Source: Strongyloides papillosus
Taxonomy: Eukaryota; Nematoda; Chromadorea; Rhabditida; Strongyloididae
NCBI GenBank assembly: GCA_005656395.1
Contig: SRSI01000056.1
Coordinates: forward strand, 310,001-374,000
DNA length: 64,000 nucleotides
Reading direction: 5' to 3'
Shown one piece after another: positions 46,584 to 59,640 of this stretch. The notes beneath the pieces are model-generated. The model did not search any database. It saw nothing but the letters and a program-made list of their open reading frames with translations, and had not been told where the DNA came from. Numbering within the stretch: the stretch's first letter is position 1; every line of letters starts with the position of its first letter. Position numbers and translations under genes: made by a program.

Positions 46584-48070
46584 CTAATGTTGTTTTTGAT
46601 TTTCCCACAATTCACATCTATTTTCAGGATTCATTTTACTGTTCAATTTACATTTAAAAGCATCAGAAAACGGTTTATAGTTTGATAAAGCCACTTTAGT
46701 TCGTGTTTCTCCTAGAGCATGTTCATCAGTTTTTATTAGTTCTTCTAATTTTTCTTTAGTAATATGTTCACAAAAAATCCTACCAAAACTGATGAAAAAT
46801 AATTGTTCATTAGTAATATCTTCAAAACCAGGAACAACTAAATCCTTACCATCATTACTTTGAAGATACTTCATGTAAGCTCTGTGAGCAATTTTAAGTC
46901 CACCATTGTCAGGAATATGTTCACTTAATGTCAGTGAACCATTTTTATTAGTTATACTATCTTTTTGCATACCATATTGTTTAACAAAATAATTACTTTT
47001 TTCTTCAAAATTTTTAATTGACATTTGAGTGACATTAAATTTATTTTTACTATAACCTTCAAATGTACGATTATATCCTTGATTATCAAAAGCATGAAAA
47101 ACTTTATGTCCTATAGTGGCTTAAAGATAATCATAATTATGTGACTTTTGATAGTATGCACTAAATGACAGTTTATTAAGGGCATCTGAATTGATAGAAA
47201 ATAATTCCACGCATAATAATAATATCCATTATTATATACATATTTTCTGATAAAATCATGAGTTTTTATTTATTTTCTCCTGCAAATAGTCAAATTATCA
47301 GCATCTTTCATTGAATATTTTCCAAAGTCCCTAATATAGTCAAGAATATATTGAATTCGCTTGGATTTAAATTCTCTTATATCGTTTTCACAATAGTTTT
47401 TTGTTAACTGTACACAAGAAAAATCACGAGAAATGAGTTTTTTCAAACTACATCTTATTAAGTTTAAACGAAATATTATTTCTTGTTCCTTTATCAAATA
47501 TATCTTTCTTTTCACCTATAAGTAATTGAAATTCTTCTTAAATTCTTGCGACAATATTTTCTATTTTATTATATTTCACCAAACAGTGAACTTTTTAATT
47601 GGATCTTTTTAACAAATACCAACCCTAAAGTAAATCTTCTAAAATTAAAAATTTCTGATTGGCAATCTCCAATTTCAACTTCAGGTTGTTCATTCCATTG
47701 TCTCTATAGATTATAAATATTATTAATTGATTTTGATTGATCATTAAGTTTTCCTTCTTTAGATTCTGAAAACAAATAGATATAAAAAAAAGATATTACC
47801 TTTAACAATTTTTTTTTGAAGTTTATCTTATGATTTCCCATATTGATATCCTTCCCATTTCCATGTATCCCTTGTTTAGTTTGAATCCAATTTTGATAGG
47901 AAAATTCCTAAAAATTACCATATGGTTATATAGCAAAGTCAAGGTATTCATTAAGAATTCCAGATGCTATTACATTATTTCTAATGTTCTCCAACACAAT
48001 TTTGATTGCATCAAGAAAACCTCCTTGTGATACAGACAAATGTCCATAAGTATAGAAAAATAAAATAAAA
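46584..48070 (-). pseudogene. Dead M13 (neprilysin-like) metallopeptidase
   Basis: The clear C-terminal part (46584-47024 and just upstream) shows the M13 hallmarks: SLTLSEHIPDNGGLK, containing the third zinc-ligand Glu and the following Asp, and a C-terminal CELW. Further 5' the zinc-binding motif reads GHKVFHAFD where the family has GHExxHxFD, so the catalytic Glu is replaced by Lys. An in-frame stop lies just before it. More decayed fragments extend to about 48070 (VEIGDCQSE near 47680; YGHLSVSQGG near 48050). M13 enzymes are membrane or secreted endopeptidases that cut small peptides; this copy cannot be active. Confidence 0.7.
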
Positions 48071-48089
48071 CCATTCATAGTAAACTTGG

Positions 48090-49020
48090 TGAATGATGTT
48101 ATAGTATTTGATTTCCGAGAAATTTCTTAGCATTATAATACAAAAAAATGGATAATGATTCATTCAACGTATAAATTTGACAATCAAATAAAATCTATTT
48201 TTTAGCAAAAACTTTATTGTAATTTTTGTATAGAAAAATAGATAAAAAATTATAATTTTTATTATAGAAAATAAAAAATTACATTATAATCATTTTAACA
48301 TGCTAGTTGTTTTATTAATAAAGGACATCATTGTTTACTAAAATGTCACTTGATTACGTTATCTAACAATCACATTTCTTTAAAAAAAATCACAAAACAA
48401 AGGCTAATAATTGCAGAACACTCATAACAATATTATTGTCGCTAAATATAAAAATAGAATAAATCTTCGTTCTATACATTTCTTGCTAAAATTTTCAAAT
48501 AAGTTCTATATTTTTGGTATATCTGTTGAAGACCACACTTTCACCTGGATTTGTTTAACTTTTCAACCCATTTTGTTTAGAACATTTTTTTTGATAAAAA
48601 AACTATCATAGCTCTTCGTTTTATAACTTAGTAAATGATTAATTAAATTTTACAATACTCAATTTCCTCATTATTCAAGAGCTTGGTCTATCGAATGAAT
48701 TATAATTTTTTTTTAGTTCTTTTAACTTTGGGAAAAGTCATCCTTGTACAATGTTATACAAAAAAGTGATCAAAAAAATAATGTTTTTTTAAAAGTAACC
48801 TAGCCAATTATGGTCAAAACGTTTTGATGGCATTTCTCTTCTTTAAGATAAAAAAATATATCTATTGGCTGTATGATCATAAAAAACAGTTAAAATTAAA
48901 AAGAATTATAGTGATGAAAAAATCTAGTTTTTTATCTTTTCATATAGGTTTATTGAATTCAATCTATATTATATCATTTGTTTTTATAAAAAAAAAGTAA
49001 TTGAATAAAATATCAACTTT
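48090..49020. other. AT-rich stretch, no gene recognised
   Basis: A 66-codon ORF at 48411 has no recognisable motif or splice context. No repeat end was seen. Confidence 0.4.
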
Positions 49021-49049
49021 AACAATACGTTTGTGGTTTGCACGTTTTT

Positions 49050-49707
49050 CTAAATATATCTTCCTCCTCTTGATGCTGGTGTATTGATAGATCTCTTGGC
49101 GATTTCATAAATATCATCAAAATCAAAGTCGAATATTCTTTCTCCACTATGATCATAATTTCTCAAACCATTATTAATTCTTCCAACAAGGTATCCACTG
49201 CCCATAGGATTCATACGGCCATCCTCAAAATTTTCCAATTCATTCAAAACAGCTTGAGTTAAATTTGATTTAACCTGTCTTATCTGAGTTTTTTTGTCAT
49301 TTTTAGAAAGACTTTCATTAGAAGAAATTTGATCAATTTGTCTTTGTGCATTTTTAGCAGCATCAGACATTGTGGAGTTATTTATAAGTTCAGTTCTTGT
49401 TTGTTTTACTTCATTCAATAAAGATGTTTGGTTTTGGACGTATTGGTTGTAAAGATTCTAAAGTAATAATAATTTATATATGATTAATTAAACTTACAGC
49501 AAGATTTCCACCTTGTGTATTAAGATAATCAGAAATTTTTTGCTTAATTTGATTTTGAGAAATTGTATCATCATCTTCAATCCATCTGATTTGTTGCATT
49601 TGTGCACTAGTCAATGACATATATAAAGGATTGTTCATTCTGTAATAATTATCACCATAACATCTTAAAGCAAGAACAGCAACAATAATAGCAATACAGT
49701 ATTTCAT
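49050..49707 (-). CDS. SXP/RAL-2 (DUF148) family secreted protein, paralog 2
   Basis: Two exons, 49707-49498 and 49457-49050, with a 40-bp intron (GTAAGT...CTTTAG); 205 residues. Signal peptide (MKYCIAIIVAVLALRCYG), then a helical region typical of SXP/RAL-2 proteins: QIRWIEDDDTISQNQIKQ, a Gln/Asn-rich helix, and IDQISSNESLSKNDKKTQIR, the usual spacing of the family's conserved helix-turn. The C-terminus is acidic (FDFDFDD) and then basic. Family members are secreted and immunogenic in parasitic nematodes; their biochemical role is uncertain. It forms a tandem direct duplication with paralog 1 about 3.6 kb away and is the better-preserved copy. Confidence 0.7.
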
Positions 49708-49759
49708 GATTTTAATAATACAACTTTTTAAAGCTCTAAAGGACTTTGTGTTTTAATTA

Positions 49760-50328
49760 TGAAATTACCCTCACTTAAATACAATCTTGGGAGTTGTTTA
49801 AATAGGATTAAATTTGCAAACATAAACACTAACTCTGATACAAATCAAGTAGAGTTCATTTAGGAACTGTTAATTATTAAAGAAAATAAATAAATGATTA
49901 ATCTTTACTTGATTGAAATAACTTTTTGTAACTTTTATTTAATTATTCAATATTTGTCTTTCGAGTGATTCATTTTCCTATAAAATACAAAAACTCTTAC
50001 AGACAGAAAAGATTTTTTTCCGAAAATTGTTGGTCTTTTTCCGGAATAGTAATCTAAAAACTACATAAATAATTTTTTTGTTCAGTTTGACGTACCCTTA
50101 AATATTATAATATCAACTTTAAATAAATCTTTTATAATATTTTAAATAATTCATCATTTATAGTAATTGCACTTTATTTACACAATAGTAATTAATTACA
50201 TTTAAAATTTACTTTACAATAATTTTATTAAAATCAAATATTTATTATTACTTATATAATTAAAGGTAATTTAAAAATTTTACGTAATACAATTAACCAA
50301 AAAATATCTTTTTACAATCATAAAATTA
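49760..50328. other. Upstream region of SXP paralog 2 and 3' flank of BCAR3-like gene
   Basis: 49760-50010 is duplicated upstream of paralog 1. The remainder is AT-rich and likely holds the 3' UTR of the minus-strand gene ending at 50329. Confidence 0.45.
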
Positions 50329-52666
50329 TTAATTACTAATTAGAATACTTTTCTCATTATTATCTATATACACTTTATCCGTATAACATTTTCCATTTTT
50401 TTTCTTATCTTGTTTTATACTACTCAGTAACGTTCTTAATTGGGTCATCTCAAAAATATTGTGTTTTATCTCATTTTCAGGCTTATAAAAAAGTTTTGCT
50501 TTATTGACAAACACATTAACATTTTGACACCATTTCCTTCCAATTGATAACCAGGTCCACATGTAATCTAGTTGTTTATCTATTGGCGTTTTATCATAAG
50601 AAGTAACTAAGGATGATTCATAATCTTTTAATGAATCATTGTTGTAGATTTTAATAAATGGTTGAATGTATGGGATCATTGTCGTACCAATATTGTTTTT
50701 GTAACTTATCTCCCCTGTGTTTTTTAAATCTTCAAATATTGGTGTTAATAAACTTTTGATTAGTTTTAATGATGAGTCATCTGAATCATTTTTGTAGTGG
50801 TGTTCTTCATAAAATTGTTTTAATGAAACATATATACTTGCAAATGAAAACAAATTACCATAGTCGTGTAGGAGTGATGATGCTACACGTGTCCACATGT
50901 CTAATATTAGTTTAGTATTACTGAAATGATATAAAGTATTTAAGACAACCCCCGATAATGTGGAACTTCTTTCAGAACATTCTTGTCTTATTATTGATCC
51001 AAATGGTAGTAATAATTTTGTTATTTCATTTTCTTCATCAGAATGTAAATTTAATAATTTTATATCTTCTTCAGTAATCATTCTACAAATAGAATTGACA
51101 TTCATCGATATAAGACGATCACAAAATACATTTATCGCTGACAAATATGTTTGCTCTGAATTTTCTGACTCTGATTCATCCGTATCATTATTAATAACAG
51201 AATCCGGTGATAAACTTCCACATTTCTTGGTCAAAGGTAAGCAATCATAATCACCTTCATTAGATGTATCAAGTACACATGCTGAATCTCTATCATTATT
51301 GATCAAAACCAAATTATTCAAGGACATAATAGATTGCTTAAGTTCTTTTTCAAGTTTAGTTAATTCACTAATAGATTCATTATTTAATTTATCCTCAATA
51401 GTTGTTTCTTCAGATGGCCTCTGTGGTAGAGAGGGAACCAATTCTCCTCTTTTTTTCTCGGCAATAATAGAAGCAGCTGTTTTTCCCATTGATAATCTCG
51501 AAATAGATTTTGGCTGAGATATAAATTTATAATTTTTATTAGAACCAGTAAAATTATATAGACCTTTAGGAAAAGAGTTGGTGGTTGATGATGATGTTGT
51601 TGATGTTGACGAGATGGAAACAGGCCTTGTATTGGGAGGATTTACCATAAATCTTAAATTACTAAATGATCTTGTCTTTCCAATATTGTTGTGAATGTGG
51701 TCATTGTCTGTATCACCTAAATTAGTCTGTAAATCATGAACAGAATTACTATAATTCTTTTTTAAGTTGGATATTGTGTTATCTTCATCGCCACTTGTGG
51801 AGAGGCGTTTGATATGTACTGGTAATGGATAATTTTCCATAGTATCATAATCTATATCACAATAATCTTGTTCCCCGTCTTTTTCATTAATAAATGTAAG
51901 TACTTTGGTTTCTTGTGGTTTAATAGAAAATAAAGAATTTAGTTTTATATTAGATGTCGATTGGAAATTATTATTAAACTTTTCTTTACTGTTAAATAAT
52001 GAATTTAAATTATTTTCTGACTTATTAAGATACTTTTTTGCATTTGTTAACATTGCTTCTTGTGACAGGTTGTGTTTTATATTTGGTAACCTTGGCTGGG
52101 TTGGGGAATTAAATAATCTTGCGTAATTAGCTTCTATTTCAGAAATATGGTAATTTTTGTTAGATAATTTATTTTTAATCAATTGACAGTTGATAGGATT
52201 CGAAATAATACAACCACTTAATAAAGTTACTTTTCTTTTATGTGTACGAAAAAAGTTAATTAAATCTACAATTGATGGGAATTGTTCATCTTCAAACTTA
52301 AAATATAATTATATTAATTAAATATTTATGTAGAAGTTAAGTAAAATTAATGAGAAATAAACTTACTTTGTAATAAGTTTTATTATTGATAGTCTCTTGA
52401 TTTATTTGAAAATGTAATGGTTTTGATGACCATTGGACTGTTAAGACATATTCACCTTCTTTTGAGATACTATCACGAACTAAGAAATCTCCATCATTTT
52501 TTAGGAGAAACTCTGCTTCAATACGTTTTATTAGGCCATGATACCAGGGTTGACTATGTAATTTTTGTGGTGGTTCTGGATTATACTTAAAATACAATAT
52601 ATCATTATCCATCACAATTGAATCGTCTGGTACATTGTCTAATTCAGTAGGAAATATAGTGGTCAT
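50329..52666 (-). CDS. NSP-family adaptor (BCAR3/SH2D3-like), SH2 plus Cdc25-homology domain
   Basis: Two exons, 52666-52367 and 52296-50329, separated by a 70-bp intron; about 755 residues. SH2 domain at about residues 41-140, with WYHGLIKR, the phosphotyrosine-pocket FLVRDS (61-66) and, across the intron, YYKFEDEQFPSIVDLINFF. A long Ser/Asn-rich linker follows (about 150-470), then a RasGEF-like (Cdc25-homology) domain from about residue 480 to the end (AINVFCDRLISMNVNSICRM onward). In known NSP proteins this domain is catalytically closed and binds the C-terminal domain of p130Cas, linking receptor tyrosine phosphorylation to adhesion signalling. The start at 52666 was chosen because a splice-acceptor sequence lies five bases upstream; a longer frame from 52732 crosses it. 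Confidence 0.85.
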
Positions 52667-52671
52667 ATTAT

Positions 52672-52680
52672 CTAAAATTG
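52672..52680 (-). promoter_or_regulatory. Probable spliced-leader acceptor of BCAR3-like gene
   Basis: CAATTTTAG on the minus strand ends five bases before the ATG, typical of nematode trans-splice sites. Confidence 0.5.
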
Positions 52681-52739
52681 ATAAATAATACCATGAAAAC
52701 TTATCATTAAATACAAGCGAAAAAAAAGACAAAATAAAA

Positions 52740-55700
52740 GAACATTATCATCATTGTAAAAAGATAAAAGTATTTCATAAAAAAATTATCAGACATGACT
52801 ACTTCAAATGATATTAACAATATTTATAAACAATACGAATTCTTTTAATATAAAATATATGTATTAAAGGATTTTTTATAGATTTGCTTATATGTATACA
52901 ATATATCTTATTATTAGTCACATATATACCATTGATATTTGATATTATCTTTTAAATCTAAAGCATAATTATTGCACCACTATTTAGAAACATATATTTT
53001 CTTTATATTATTAAAGTAAAAATTATAAACATAAAATTTTATATTAATATATGTAAACAAAAAATATAATATTACTTTTTAACAGGAAATTAAAATATAT
53101 TTATATGACTACAATGTAGAAAACGATATGATAAGAAATAATATGCATTATGAAAAGTTTTTCCTTTTGATTCAACAGTTATGAGTAGAAAATATTTGCT
53201 AATATGATAATGTGATTGGAGAATCTTAATCATTCAAAGTGATTTATATTTAGTCATATATTACACTATTGCATAAATTGAATTATTTTATTATCATAAA
53301 GTTAGCACTGTTTATAATGATAATATCGTTTTTACTGAGATTAAATCTTACTCGAACAATAGGAATATGGAGATAAAGGCAAAATCTGACAAATTATCAA
53401 TCTAAATAAAAATTTAATCCAATTATTCAATAATTTAAGATTCATGTCTAATTACGTTCTTTATCTAAAATAGCATGATAAAAAGTTATAGAATAAATAT
53501 TATGCAAATTATGGTATGGTTAAAAACAAAATAGAAAATTGTTGGTGCAATTAAAAAAGAACAATAAACTTTATAGTAGTGATTTGGATAAGGAAAAACT
53601 GTGACTAGTTATTTTGAAGTGTTCTAATAACCATTTTGTATAGAAATTTATAGATAATTTAAAACTTCAAAATTAAAAGAATTCTATTAAAAATATTAAA
53701 ATTTAATTTTATATTGTATTGTTATGGAGCTATAAAATTTTTACAGTGATAACAATATAATGTAATGTTTAAAATAGTTATAATGTTTTAATTATTGCCT
53801 GTTGTAAAATAGAAGTAGAATTTCATAATTTTGTTTAAAATATACTGAAAATGTTCAAAAAAAGAAGAAATTTTCTTTACATTTCTACAAAAGTTATCAA
53901 ACATAAATATTAAAATGAAATATTTCGACAGTTTATCAAGTAAAATAGGAAGATATCTTATACCATTTATAAGCAAGTCATTTCCTTTACAATACTCATC
54001 AATTAAATAAACTTTTATTGTTGAATCCAATTTAGTATATTTACACATTAAGTAAAGAGTAACCGTTGGCTATCAGCTGTTAACTATTCAACTTGCAATT
54101 TGATAAGAACCAACATACAAAAGAGATATACTCTCCTGAGGGTTGTCAAAGTGACATATACTGAAATGAGGTAATCAACAACTGGATGGTCAAATAGAGC
54201 AAATTGATACTATTAAGATTTTAATATAATAAATTAAGGCTATCTATGGTTTCGTTAATTTATATACAAATATTTAAGACTATATAGTAAAGTCTAAATG
54301 ATTCATAAATGCTATAGATATGAGAAAAAATTAGGAAATTTTGAATACATGGTTATGTAAATTATTTTATAGTTATACAACATAGTATAATTATTCAACT
54401 AAACTAACAAATATTCATTATTATTTACACTTTATTATCAAAACAAATAGTATGATTTATAAACAGCCCTTCTTAGATACATTTAAATAATTTAAATAAT
54501 TGCATTTTTTTAAACATAAATAAAAATAGTAAAATAACTAAAATACTTTATCAAGGAGATCTATTAAGATGATAATCTAAAGTCAGCAATAATATTGTAT
54601 AGATAGAATTCAATGAAAAAGAATATAAAAATTAATTGTAATATAAAATAAAAATAATAATATATAATTACACATTAAAGATAAATTAGGTAAAATAAAA
54701 ATACCCTTAAACAGGAAGTTTTATGGTATATAAAATAGAAATAAGATACCTTTCTTAATAATAATCTGTCATTAAACTTATTCTGTTACTACATTCAGTA
54801 ACTTTAATAAAGCAGAGTAATATACGATTTGTATATTCCTTCTGATAGTGAAACTCTAAAAGAAGTTGTTGTCAGTAAAATATTAATAAACAATTTGATT
54901 TGGAGTAGTCAAAAAAAAATTTTTTATTTGATTATCTTCTTATATATTAAAATAAATACAAAAAAAAACAACAACAACAGCGCATTGTATAATAAGTAAA
55001 ACTTCATTTTAATATGTGATAGTATAAATGAAATGTGTTTTAGTACTTTACACAATACAAAATGCTTAATATAAATTTCATAACCGTGTTAATTCGAGAA
55101 CTACTTATAAATATAAATAAATAGCAATAACAATTGATAATGGCGAATACTTCAAAGGGTCGTAAACTTGTGAACTTTGCGTAATTGCTTATTGGAGAAA
55201 GCATTTTTAATGTATACCTAAACAGACGCAATTGTTACGCCATTATCCTACTTCATTAATCCTTTTATCTTCAAATTTTATCGCAAAAACTTTTGTAAAG
55301 TTATATTAAAAAGTTTTTTGTTGATAATTAAATCCAACAATACGAAGATGCATATAACTATAAATAAAATGTTTATTTGTTATCTGTAGTAACAATAAAT
55401 TTGTTCTTTTCTAAGTATCATTTGTAACCTTCCAACTGCCAACAGGTGGAGAAACACTATAAAACTATTAAGAAAAGAAATCATTTAACATTAAAACGTT
55501 TTCCCTACTATTTTATTTAATGAAACAAATCTAAAAAATAAATCAAACAAGTTTATGATGTTTAAAATAAATTAATAATTAACATAACTATTAAAATAAT
55601 GGTACATTAAACAAAAAAATCGCCTACTTATGAGAAGGAGTAATTTATCTACATTTACATCAAAACAGACATAAACTAATCCAGATAAGTTACTATAACA

Positions 55701-56350
55701 GGAGTTATAACCTTCTGTTTTGGCAAAAAAGATTGTCACATTTATCAAAAGATTAGTATTCTTTTTGGATTAAGAAAATTTCCGCTTCCGAACAGAGGGG
55801 TTAAAATACCGCCAAGAGTAATTAATTACTTTTTTTAATGTTTATCTATTATTCATTTTTTTGAATAATTGTTTGTATTAATTATTTTAACGAATAATTT
55901 ATTTAAATCTATGAAAATAAAGTTAAATGGGTATAAAATGATTTATTTCCATTAATTATATAATAATAATAATCCATGTATGAAATATTATTTATTACTC
56001 ATTTTGATAATGCAATAGACAATTTGTTTTTTACTCATAATATTTATTGTATGACGAATTTGTGATACAATTTTTGAAATAAAAAAACAAATAAATGATA
56101 TTAAATATTATACATTTTTATATGCAAATATTACAAAATGAAACATATATTATAACCAAACTACAAAAAAATTGCTCTTTTAAATTATGAATAACAATAA
56201 CATTACAATATGTAAATTTTTAATTAAAACAAATTAATTTATGTCAAAATTTACTAAGACCGTAAATATGTAAACAAGAAGTCAAACTTATAAATAATTA
56301 TCCACCAGATGGCTTATTTAAGAAGTCTTAGCAAGTAATTTTTCGTAAAA
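52740..56350. other. Long gene-poor AT-rich intergenic region
   Basis: About 3.6 kb upstream of the BCAR3-like gene. An 86-codon minus-strand ORF at 53788-54048 and a 63-codon one at 55040-55231 have no motif, signal or splice support. No repeat, RNA gene or element end was recognised. Regulatory sequence for the flanking genes may lie here. Confidence 0.45.
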
Positions 56351-56354
56351 AGAA

Positions 56355-56700
56355 ATGTCCACTAAATAATTTCCCGTTTAAAAGAACAGCAGAAATTAAT
56401 ATAAAAAATAAACATCTGGAAGATTATTCCTTTTAAATAGTGTTTATTTAGATAGCAATAAAACTTAACAACTATCCATAATTATGCAATTAATGCATGA
56501 GACAAAAAAATCACTACTATTAAAATAGTGTATACAGTAAAATTACATAATAATTAACTTTCTTAACAGGTGTAACTGCTTACTCTCTCCATATTCAAAT
56601 ATAATTTTAATTTTTTTTCTATTTTTTGACAATTCAAATATCTTTCAATTTTTTTTTATTTTTATAAAATGTTATAAAATTATCCTATATATATTAAATA
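56355..56700. repeat. Direct repeat of MATH-gene 3' flank, distal copy
   Basis: Closely matches 59300-59640 in the same orientation: AACATCTGGAA, GAGACAAAAAAATCACTAC and TATAAAATTATCCTA occur in the same order. It lies directly before the ISXO2-like transposase remnant. Confidence 0.75.
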
Positions 56701-56714
56701 TAAAAGCAGAAGAA

Positions 56715-57177
56715 ATGGTAAAATGGTTACAAAATGAAGTTGATAATGAGAAAACAATTCGTTGGTTGTGCTTCATGAAAGATTGTAGAAAGAATACTGA
56801 TGTGAGAACTGACACATTGTTTGAGGATTCAAAAATGTCTCTAAGAACGCAGATTTTATTCATCAATTTCTGGTTAGCTGAAAGAATATCGGTAAAGTTT
56901 TGGAAGACGAAGTTGAAGATGTCTCACCATTTTCGATATTAAGAAAGTGTACTCACAAGCAGTTGATTCTAAGTATGAAAATTATCAAGTTAATCATACA
57001 GACAATTTTGTAAATTCAATTATAAATGAACATACTCAAAACATTAAAAAAATTTTGATATCGGTAAAGGAGAAAAGTAAAAAACAATGTAAACTTCGTA
57101 AGAGTATACTAGAAATCTACATATTTGAGTTCACGTGGTGCTTAAAAATTAATAACATCGTTAAAAACCACTACTAA
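56715..57177 (+). pseudogene. ISXO2-like (IS1595/Merlin-type) transposase remnant
   Basis: The first segment (56715-56942) reads like the N-terminal part of nematode ISXO2-like transposases: a Cys-containing CRKNTDVRTDTLFEDSKMS, then a LAERISVKF segment. After a frame change at about 56942 the second segment (56947-57177) contains VNHTDNFVN and HTQNIKK, which match the region around the last catalytic residue. The middle, with the first two acidic residues of the DDE triad, is missing, so the protein is inactive. It could be a remnant of a Merlin-type DNA transposon or of a domesticated gene family. Confidence 0.55.
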
Positions 57178-57179
57178 AA

Positions 57180-57707
57180 CTTAGAACTTTGTTATTGTCA
57201 AAATGTGGGATTCCAATATTTTCCAAAAATAGATATTTTTCTAATTCTTTTGTTATAAATATCTAAGAATAGTTTTATTTTATATGATTTATCTATAATA
57301 ACAAAAACTGTAATTAGTAATTGTAACAAGTCATTTTTTTGAGTATGAAAACAGAAAAGCAACAAATTTTCTTCTTTGTTTTAAAAATAAATCAAAAAGT
57401 ATATCAATAAAAATTTATCTAATTCTGTCCTTTTTATAAAGGGATCATGAAAAGTACCCTCCTACTCTTTTTTAATTTTATTGAAATTAAAATATTTATT
57501 TTAATATATTTGTTTTTCAACAATTTATATAACAATTATGTTTCTTTACCTTATCTAAAATTAGTATATAATACGATGAATATAACTTTTATTGCTAAAT
57601 TTAGTTAAAATTCTAATGATTTTTAGAAATAAAATATTTCAAAATTGCTCTTTAAATTTACAATTTTATTAACTTTTTTAAAGAAAAAAAATTAAATTAC
57701 TTTATAT
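57180..57707. other. AT-rich intergenic region upstream of transthyretin-like gene
   Basis: No gene or repeat recognised. It includes the presumed promoter of the gene at 57737. Confidence 0.4.
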
Positions 57708-57719
57708 ACCTCTTTTCAG
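57708..57719 (+). promoter_or_regulatory. Probable spliced-leader acceptor of transthyretin-like gene
   Basis: A pyrimidine-rich tract ending CTCTTTTCAG, 17 bases before the ATG. Confidence 0.55.
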
Positions 57720-57736
57720 AATATTTAATAAGCAAA

Positions 57737-58283
57737 ATGAATATTTTTTTAATAATTATTTCTGGTATAATTTTGTTTGTGCACAATTTGCATTTTACAA
57801 CATCTCAAAATACTGAATTAAGTGAAAATAATACTAGTAGATATTTTTATTCAATAGGAAATTTTAGTTGTAATGGTACACCGGAAGCTAATGTTACAGT
57901 AAAACTTTATCAAAAAAATGAAACGTTAATGGATATAGAAGTATTAAATAGTACCAAAACCAATAATACTGGTATTTTCGAAATATTTGGACATTGGAAA
58001 AATTATACTCTTTTTAGTAAGTTATTCAAATTTTAATTTATTATTTTTCTCTTAAGGTAATTATATGAGTTTTACACACAAATGCAATGTAAGTGATAAA
58101 GAGAAATGTAGTAGAACTTTTTGGTTACGTTTTCCTCCTGAAAAAGCAAAAAATACTTCAGATGAAGCAAAGAACGATCCTTTTAAAACCGATATCAATA
58201 TTAATAGTACTACTGAAGCATTCACAAATTTCGGAAACGAAACATGTGTAAATGGAACAGATAATGAATTACCAACTGTTTAG
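57737..58283 (+). CDS. Transthyretin-like family secreted protein
   Basis: Two exons, 57737-58016 and 58057-58283, joined across a 40-bp intron (GTAAGT...CTTAAG) that splits a Ser codon; 168 residues. A signal peptide (about 1-23) is followed by the family pattern: GNFSCNGTPEANVTVKLYQK (first strand with the conserved Cys and small-residue motif), then the TGIFEIFGHW segment, and after the intron FTHKCNV with the partner Cys of the predicted disulfide. Several N-glycosylation sites (for example NFS, NGT, NVT, NET) are present. These nematode proteins fold like transthyretin and are abundant in secretions; one C. elegans member bridges dying cells and phagocytes. The C-terminal tail is Asn/Thr-rich. 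Confidence 0.75.
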
Positions 58284-58299
58284 TAAAAAAAGGATCTAT

Positions 58300-58810
58300 T
58301 AAAATCACAAGAAATGAACATAATTATCTTTGTTAAAAATTATATTAAAATGTTTATAACCTCGTTTCTTGTACACCATTTAGTATGTGGCATTTCTCAA
58401 TCATCCATTAACTTGCTAAATACAACGTAATAAAGTATCTATAAAAAAATATATTATTTTTCTTGTTCCATTTCATATACTTCACACCATTTTATAGTTT
58501 AATTACTTTTTTATTTAACTTATTTGGAAATGGTGCTGTATTTATTAAGTTTGTGACAAAATTTAAAATTGATAAGATGAATTAAAAGAATATAAAAGTG
58601 GTAATACTATCTAGTGTTAAATTTCCGCTTTGACAACCATAAAAAATTATATTGGTAAAGATTATTATGATGACTTTTCGTTATTTACAGATATGTTTTA
58701 TAAATAAAGTTATTTTTGATATTTATCACCAAAAAAATTATAAAAATATTAATTTTTAAAATAAATTGAAATTTAATTTTCTAAATTTTTAAAATATCTT
58801 TATGTTTATT
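58300..58810. other. 3' flank of transthyretin-like gene
   Basis: AT-rich. Possible AATAAAG signal near 58428. Nothing else seen. Confidence 0.4.
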
Positions 58811-58814
58811 ATAA

Positions 58815-59035
58815 TGCTTTAAAAGCATTTTCCAAATTTTTTCTTGTACAAAGTAAACTCATACATATGACTTTATCTATACTTCCGCGAAAACCACATT
58901 GTTTTTTATTTATCTTTCTTGTTGATCTCCAAAATTTACCATTTTCTAAGTATAAGTTCATATTCATGAAGAAATTCTAGAAGTGTTTTTTCATCAGGTA
59001 TATTTTTAGTAGTAAGTTTTAAAGGTCCATTTTTT
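58815..59035 (-). pseudogene. Second ISXO2-like transposase fragment (N-terminal)
   Basis: On the minus strand, LTTKNIPDEKTLLEFLHEYE, then after a frame change a Cys-containing KQCGFRGSIDK segment, resembles the N-terminus of ISXO2-like transposases, the part preceding the segment kept at 56715. It is short and broken. The assignment rests on pattern similarity only. Confidence 0.35.
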
Positions 59036-59299
59036 TGATGTATTTAATAATAGCAAAATTATTATTAAATTATTTATAATCTCGATTATCAAATACTCTT
59101 TGATTAAATTTAAATAGTTTTAAAACTTTAAACTTTCCTAGGACTTTTATCGTTCACAAGTTATATAGGGAAATAATTTTTTATTAGCGTATTACCGATC
59201 AAAAATCATTCATTAATTTGTATACAAAAATATACACAATATTTATCATTTCAATGTGTTATCCTTTAGAGTATCAAAATAAAAAGTACGAAAATATTC

Positions 59300-59640
59300 A
59301 CTGAACAAATTCCCCTTTAAATGAACAACAGAAATTAATAAAAATAATAAACATCTGGAAAGATAATTCCTTTTAAACAATGTTTATTTAGATAACAATA
59401 AAACTTAACAACTATCTACAATTATGCAATTAATGTATGAGACAAAAAAATCACTACTATTAAAATAGTATATACAATAAAATTACATAATAATCAAACT
59501 TTCTTACTCTCTCTACATCTAAATATATTTTAAACTTTTATACTATTTTTAACAAATCAAAATCCTTTAAATTATTATCATTTTTATAAAAAGTTATAAA
59601 ATTATCCTACATATATTATAATATAATATCACCACATATT
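59300..59640. repeat. Direct repeat overlapping MATH-gene 3' end, proximal copy
   Basis: Partner of 56355-56700. It covers the region just downstream of the stop codon of the minus-strand gene at 59629, probably its 3' UTR. Confidence 0.75.

Noticed and set aside
53788..54048. 86-codon ORF upstream of the BCAR3-like gene as a gene
   Set aside because: It has hydrophobic low-complexity content, no signal peptide pattern, no splice or trans-splice acceptor and no motif.
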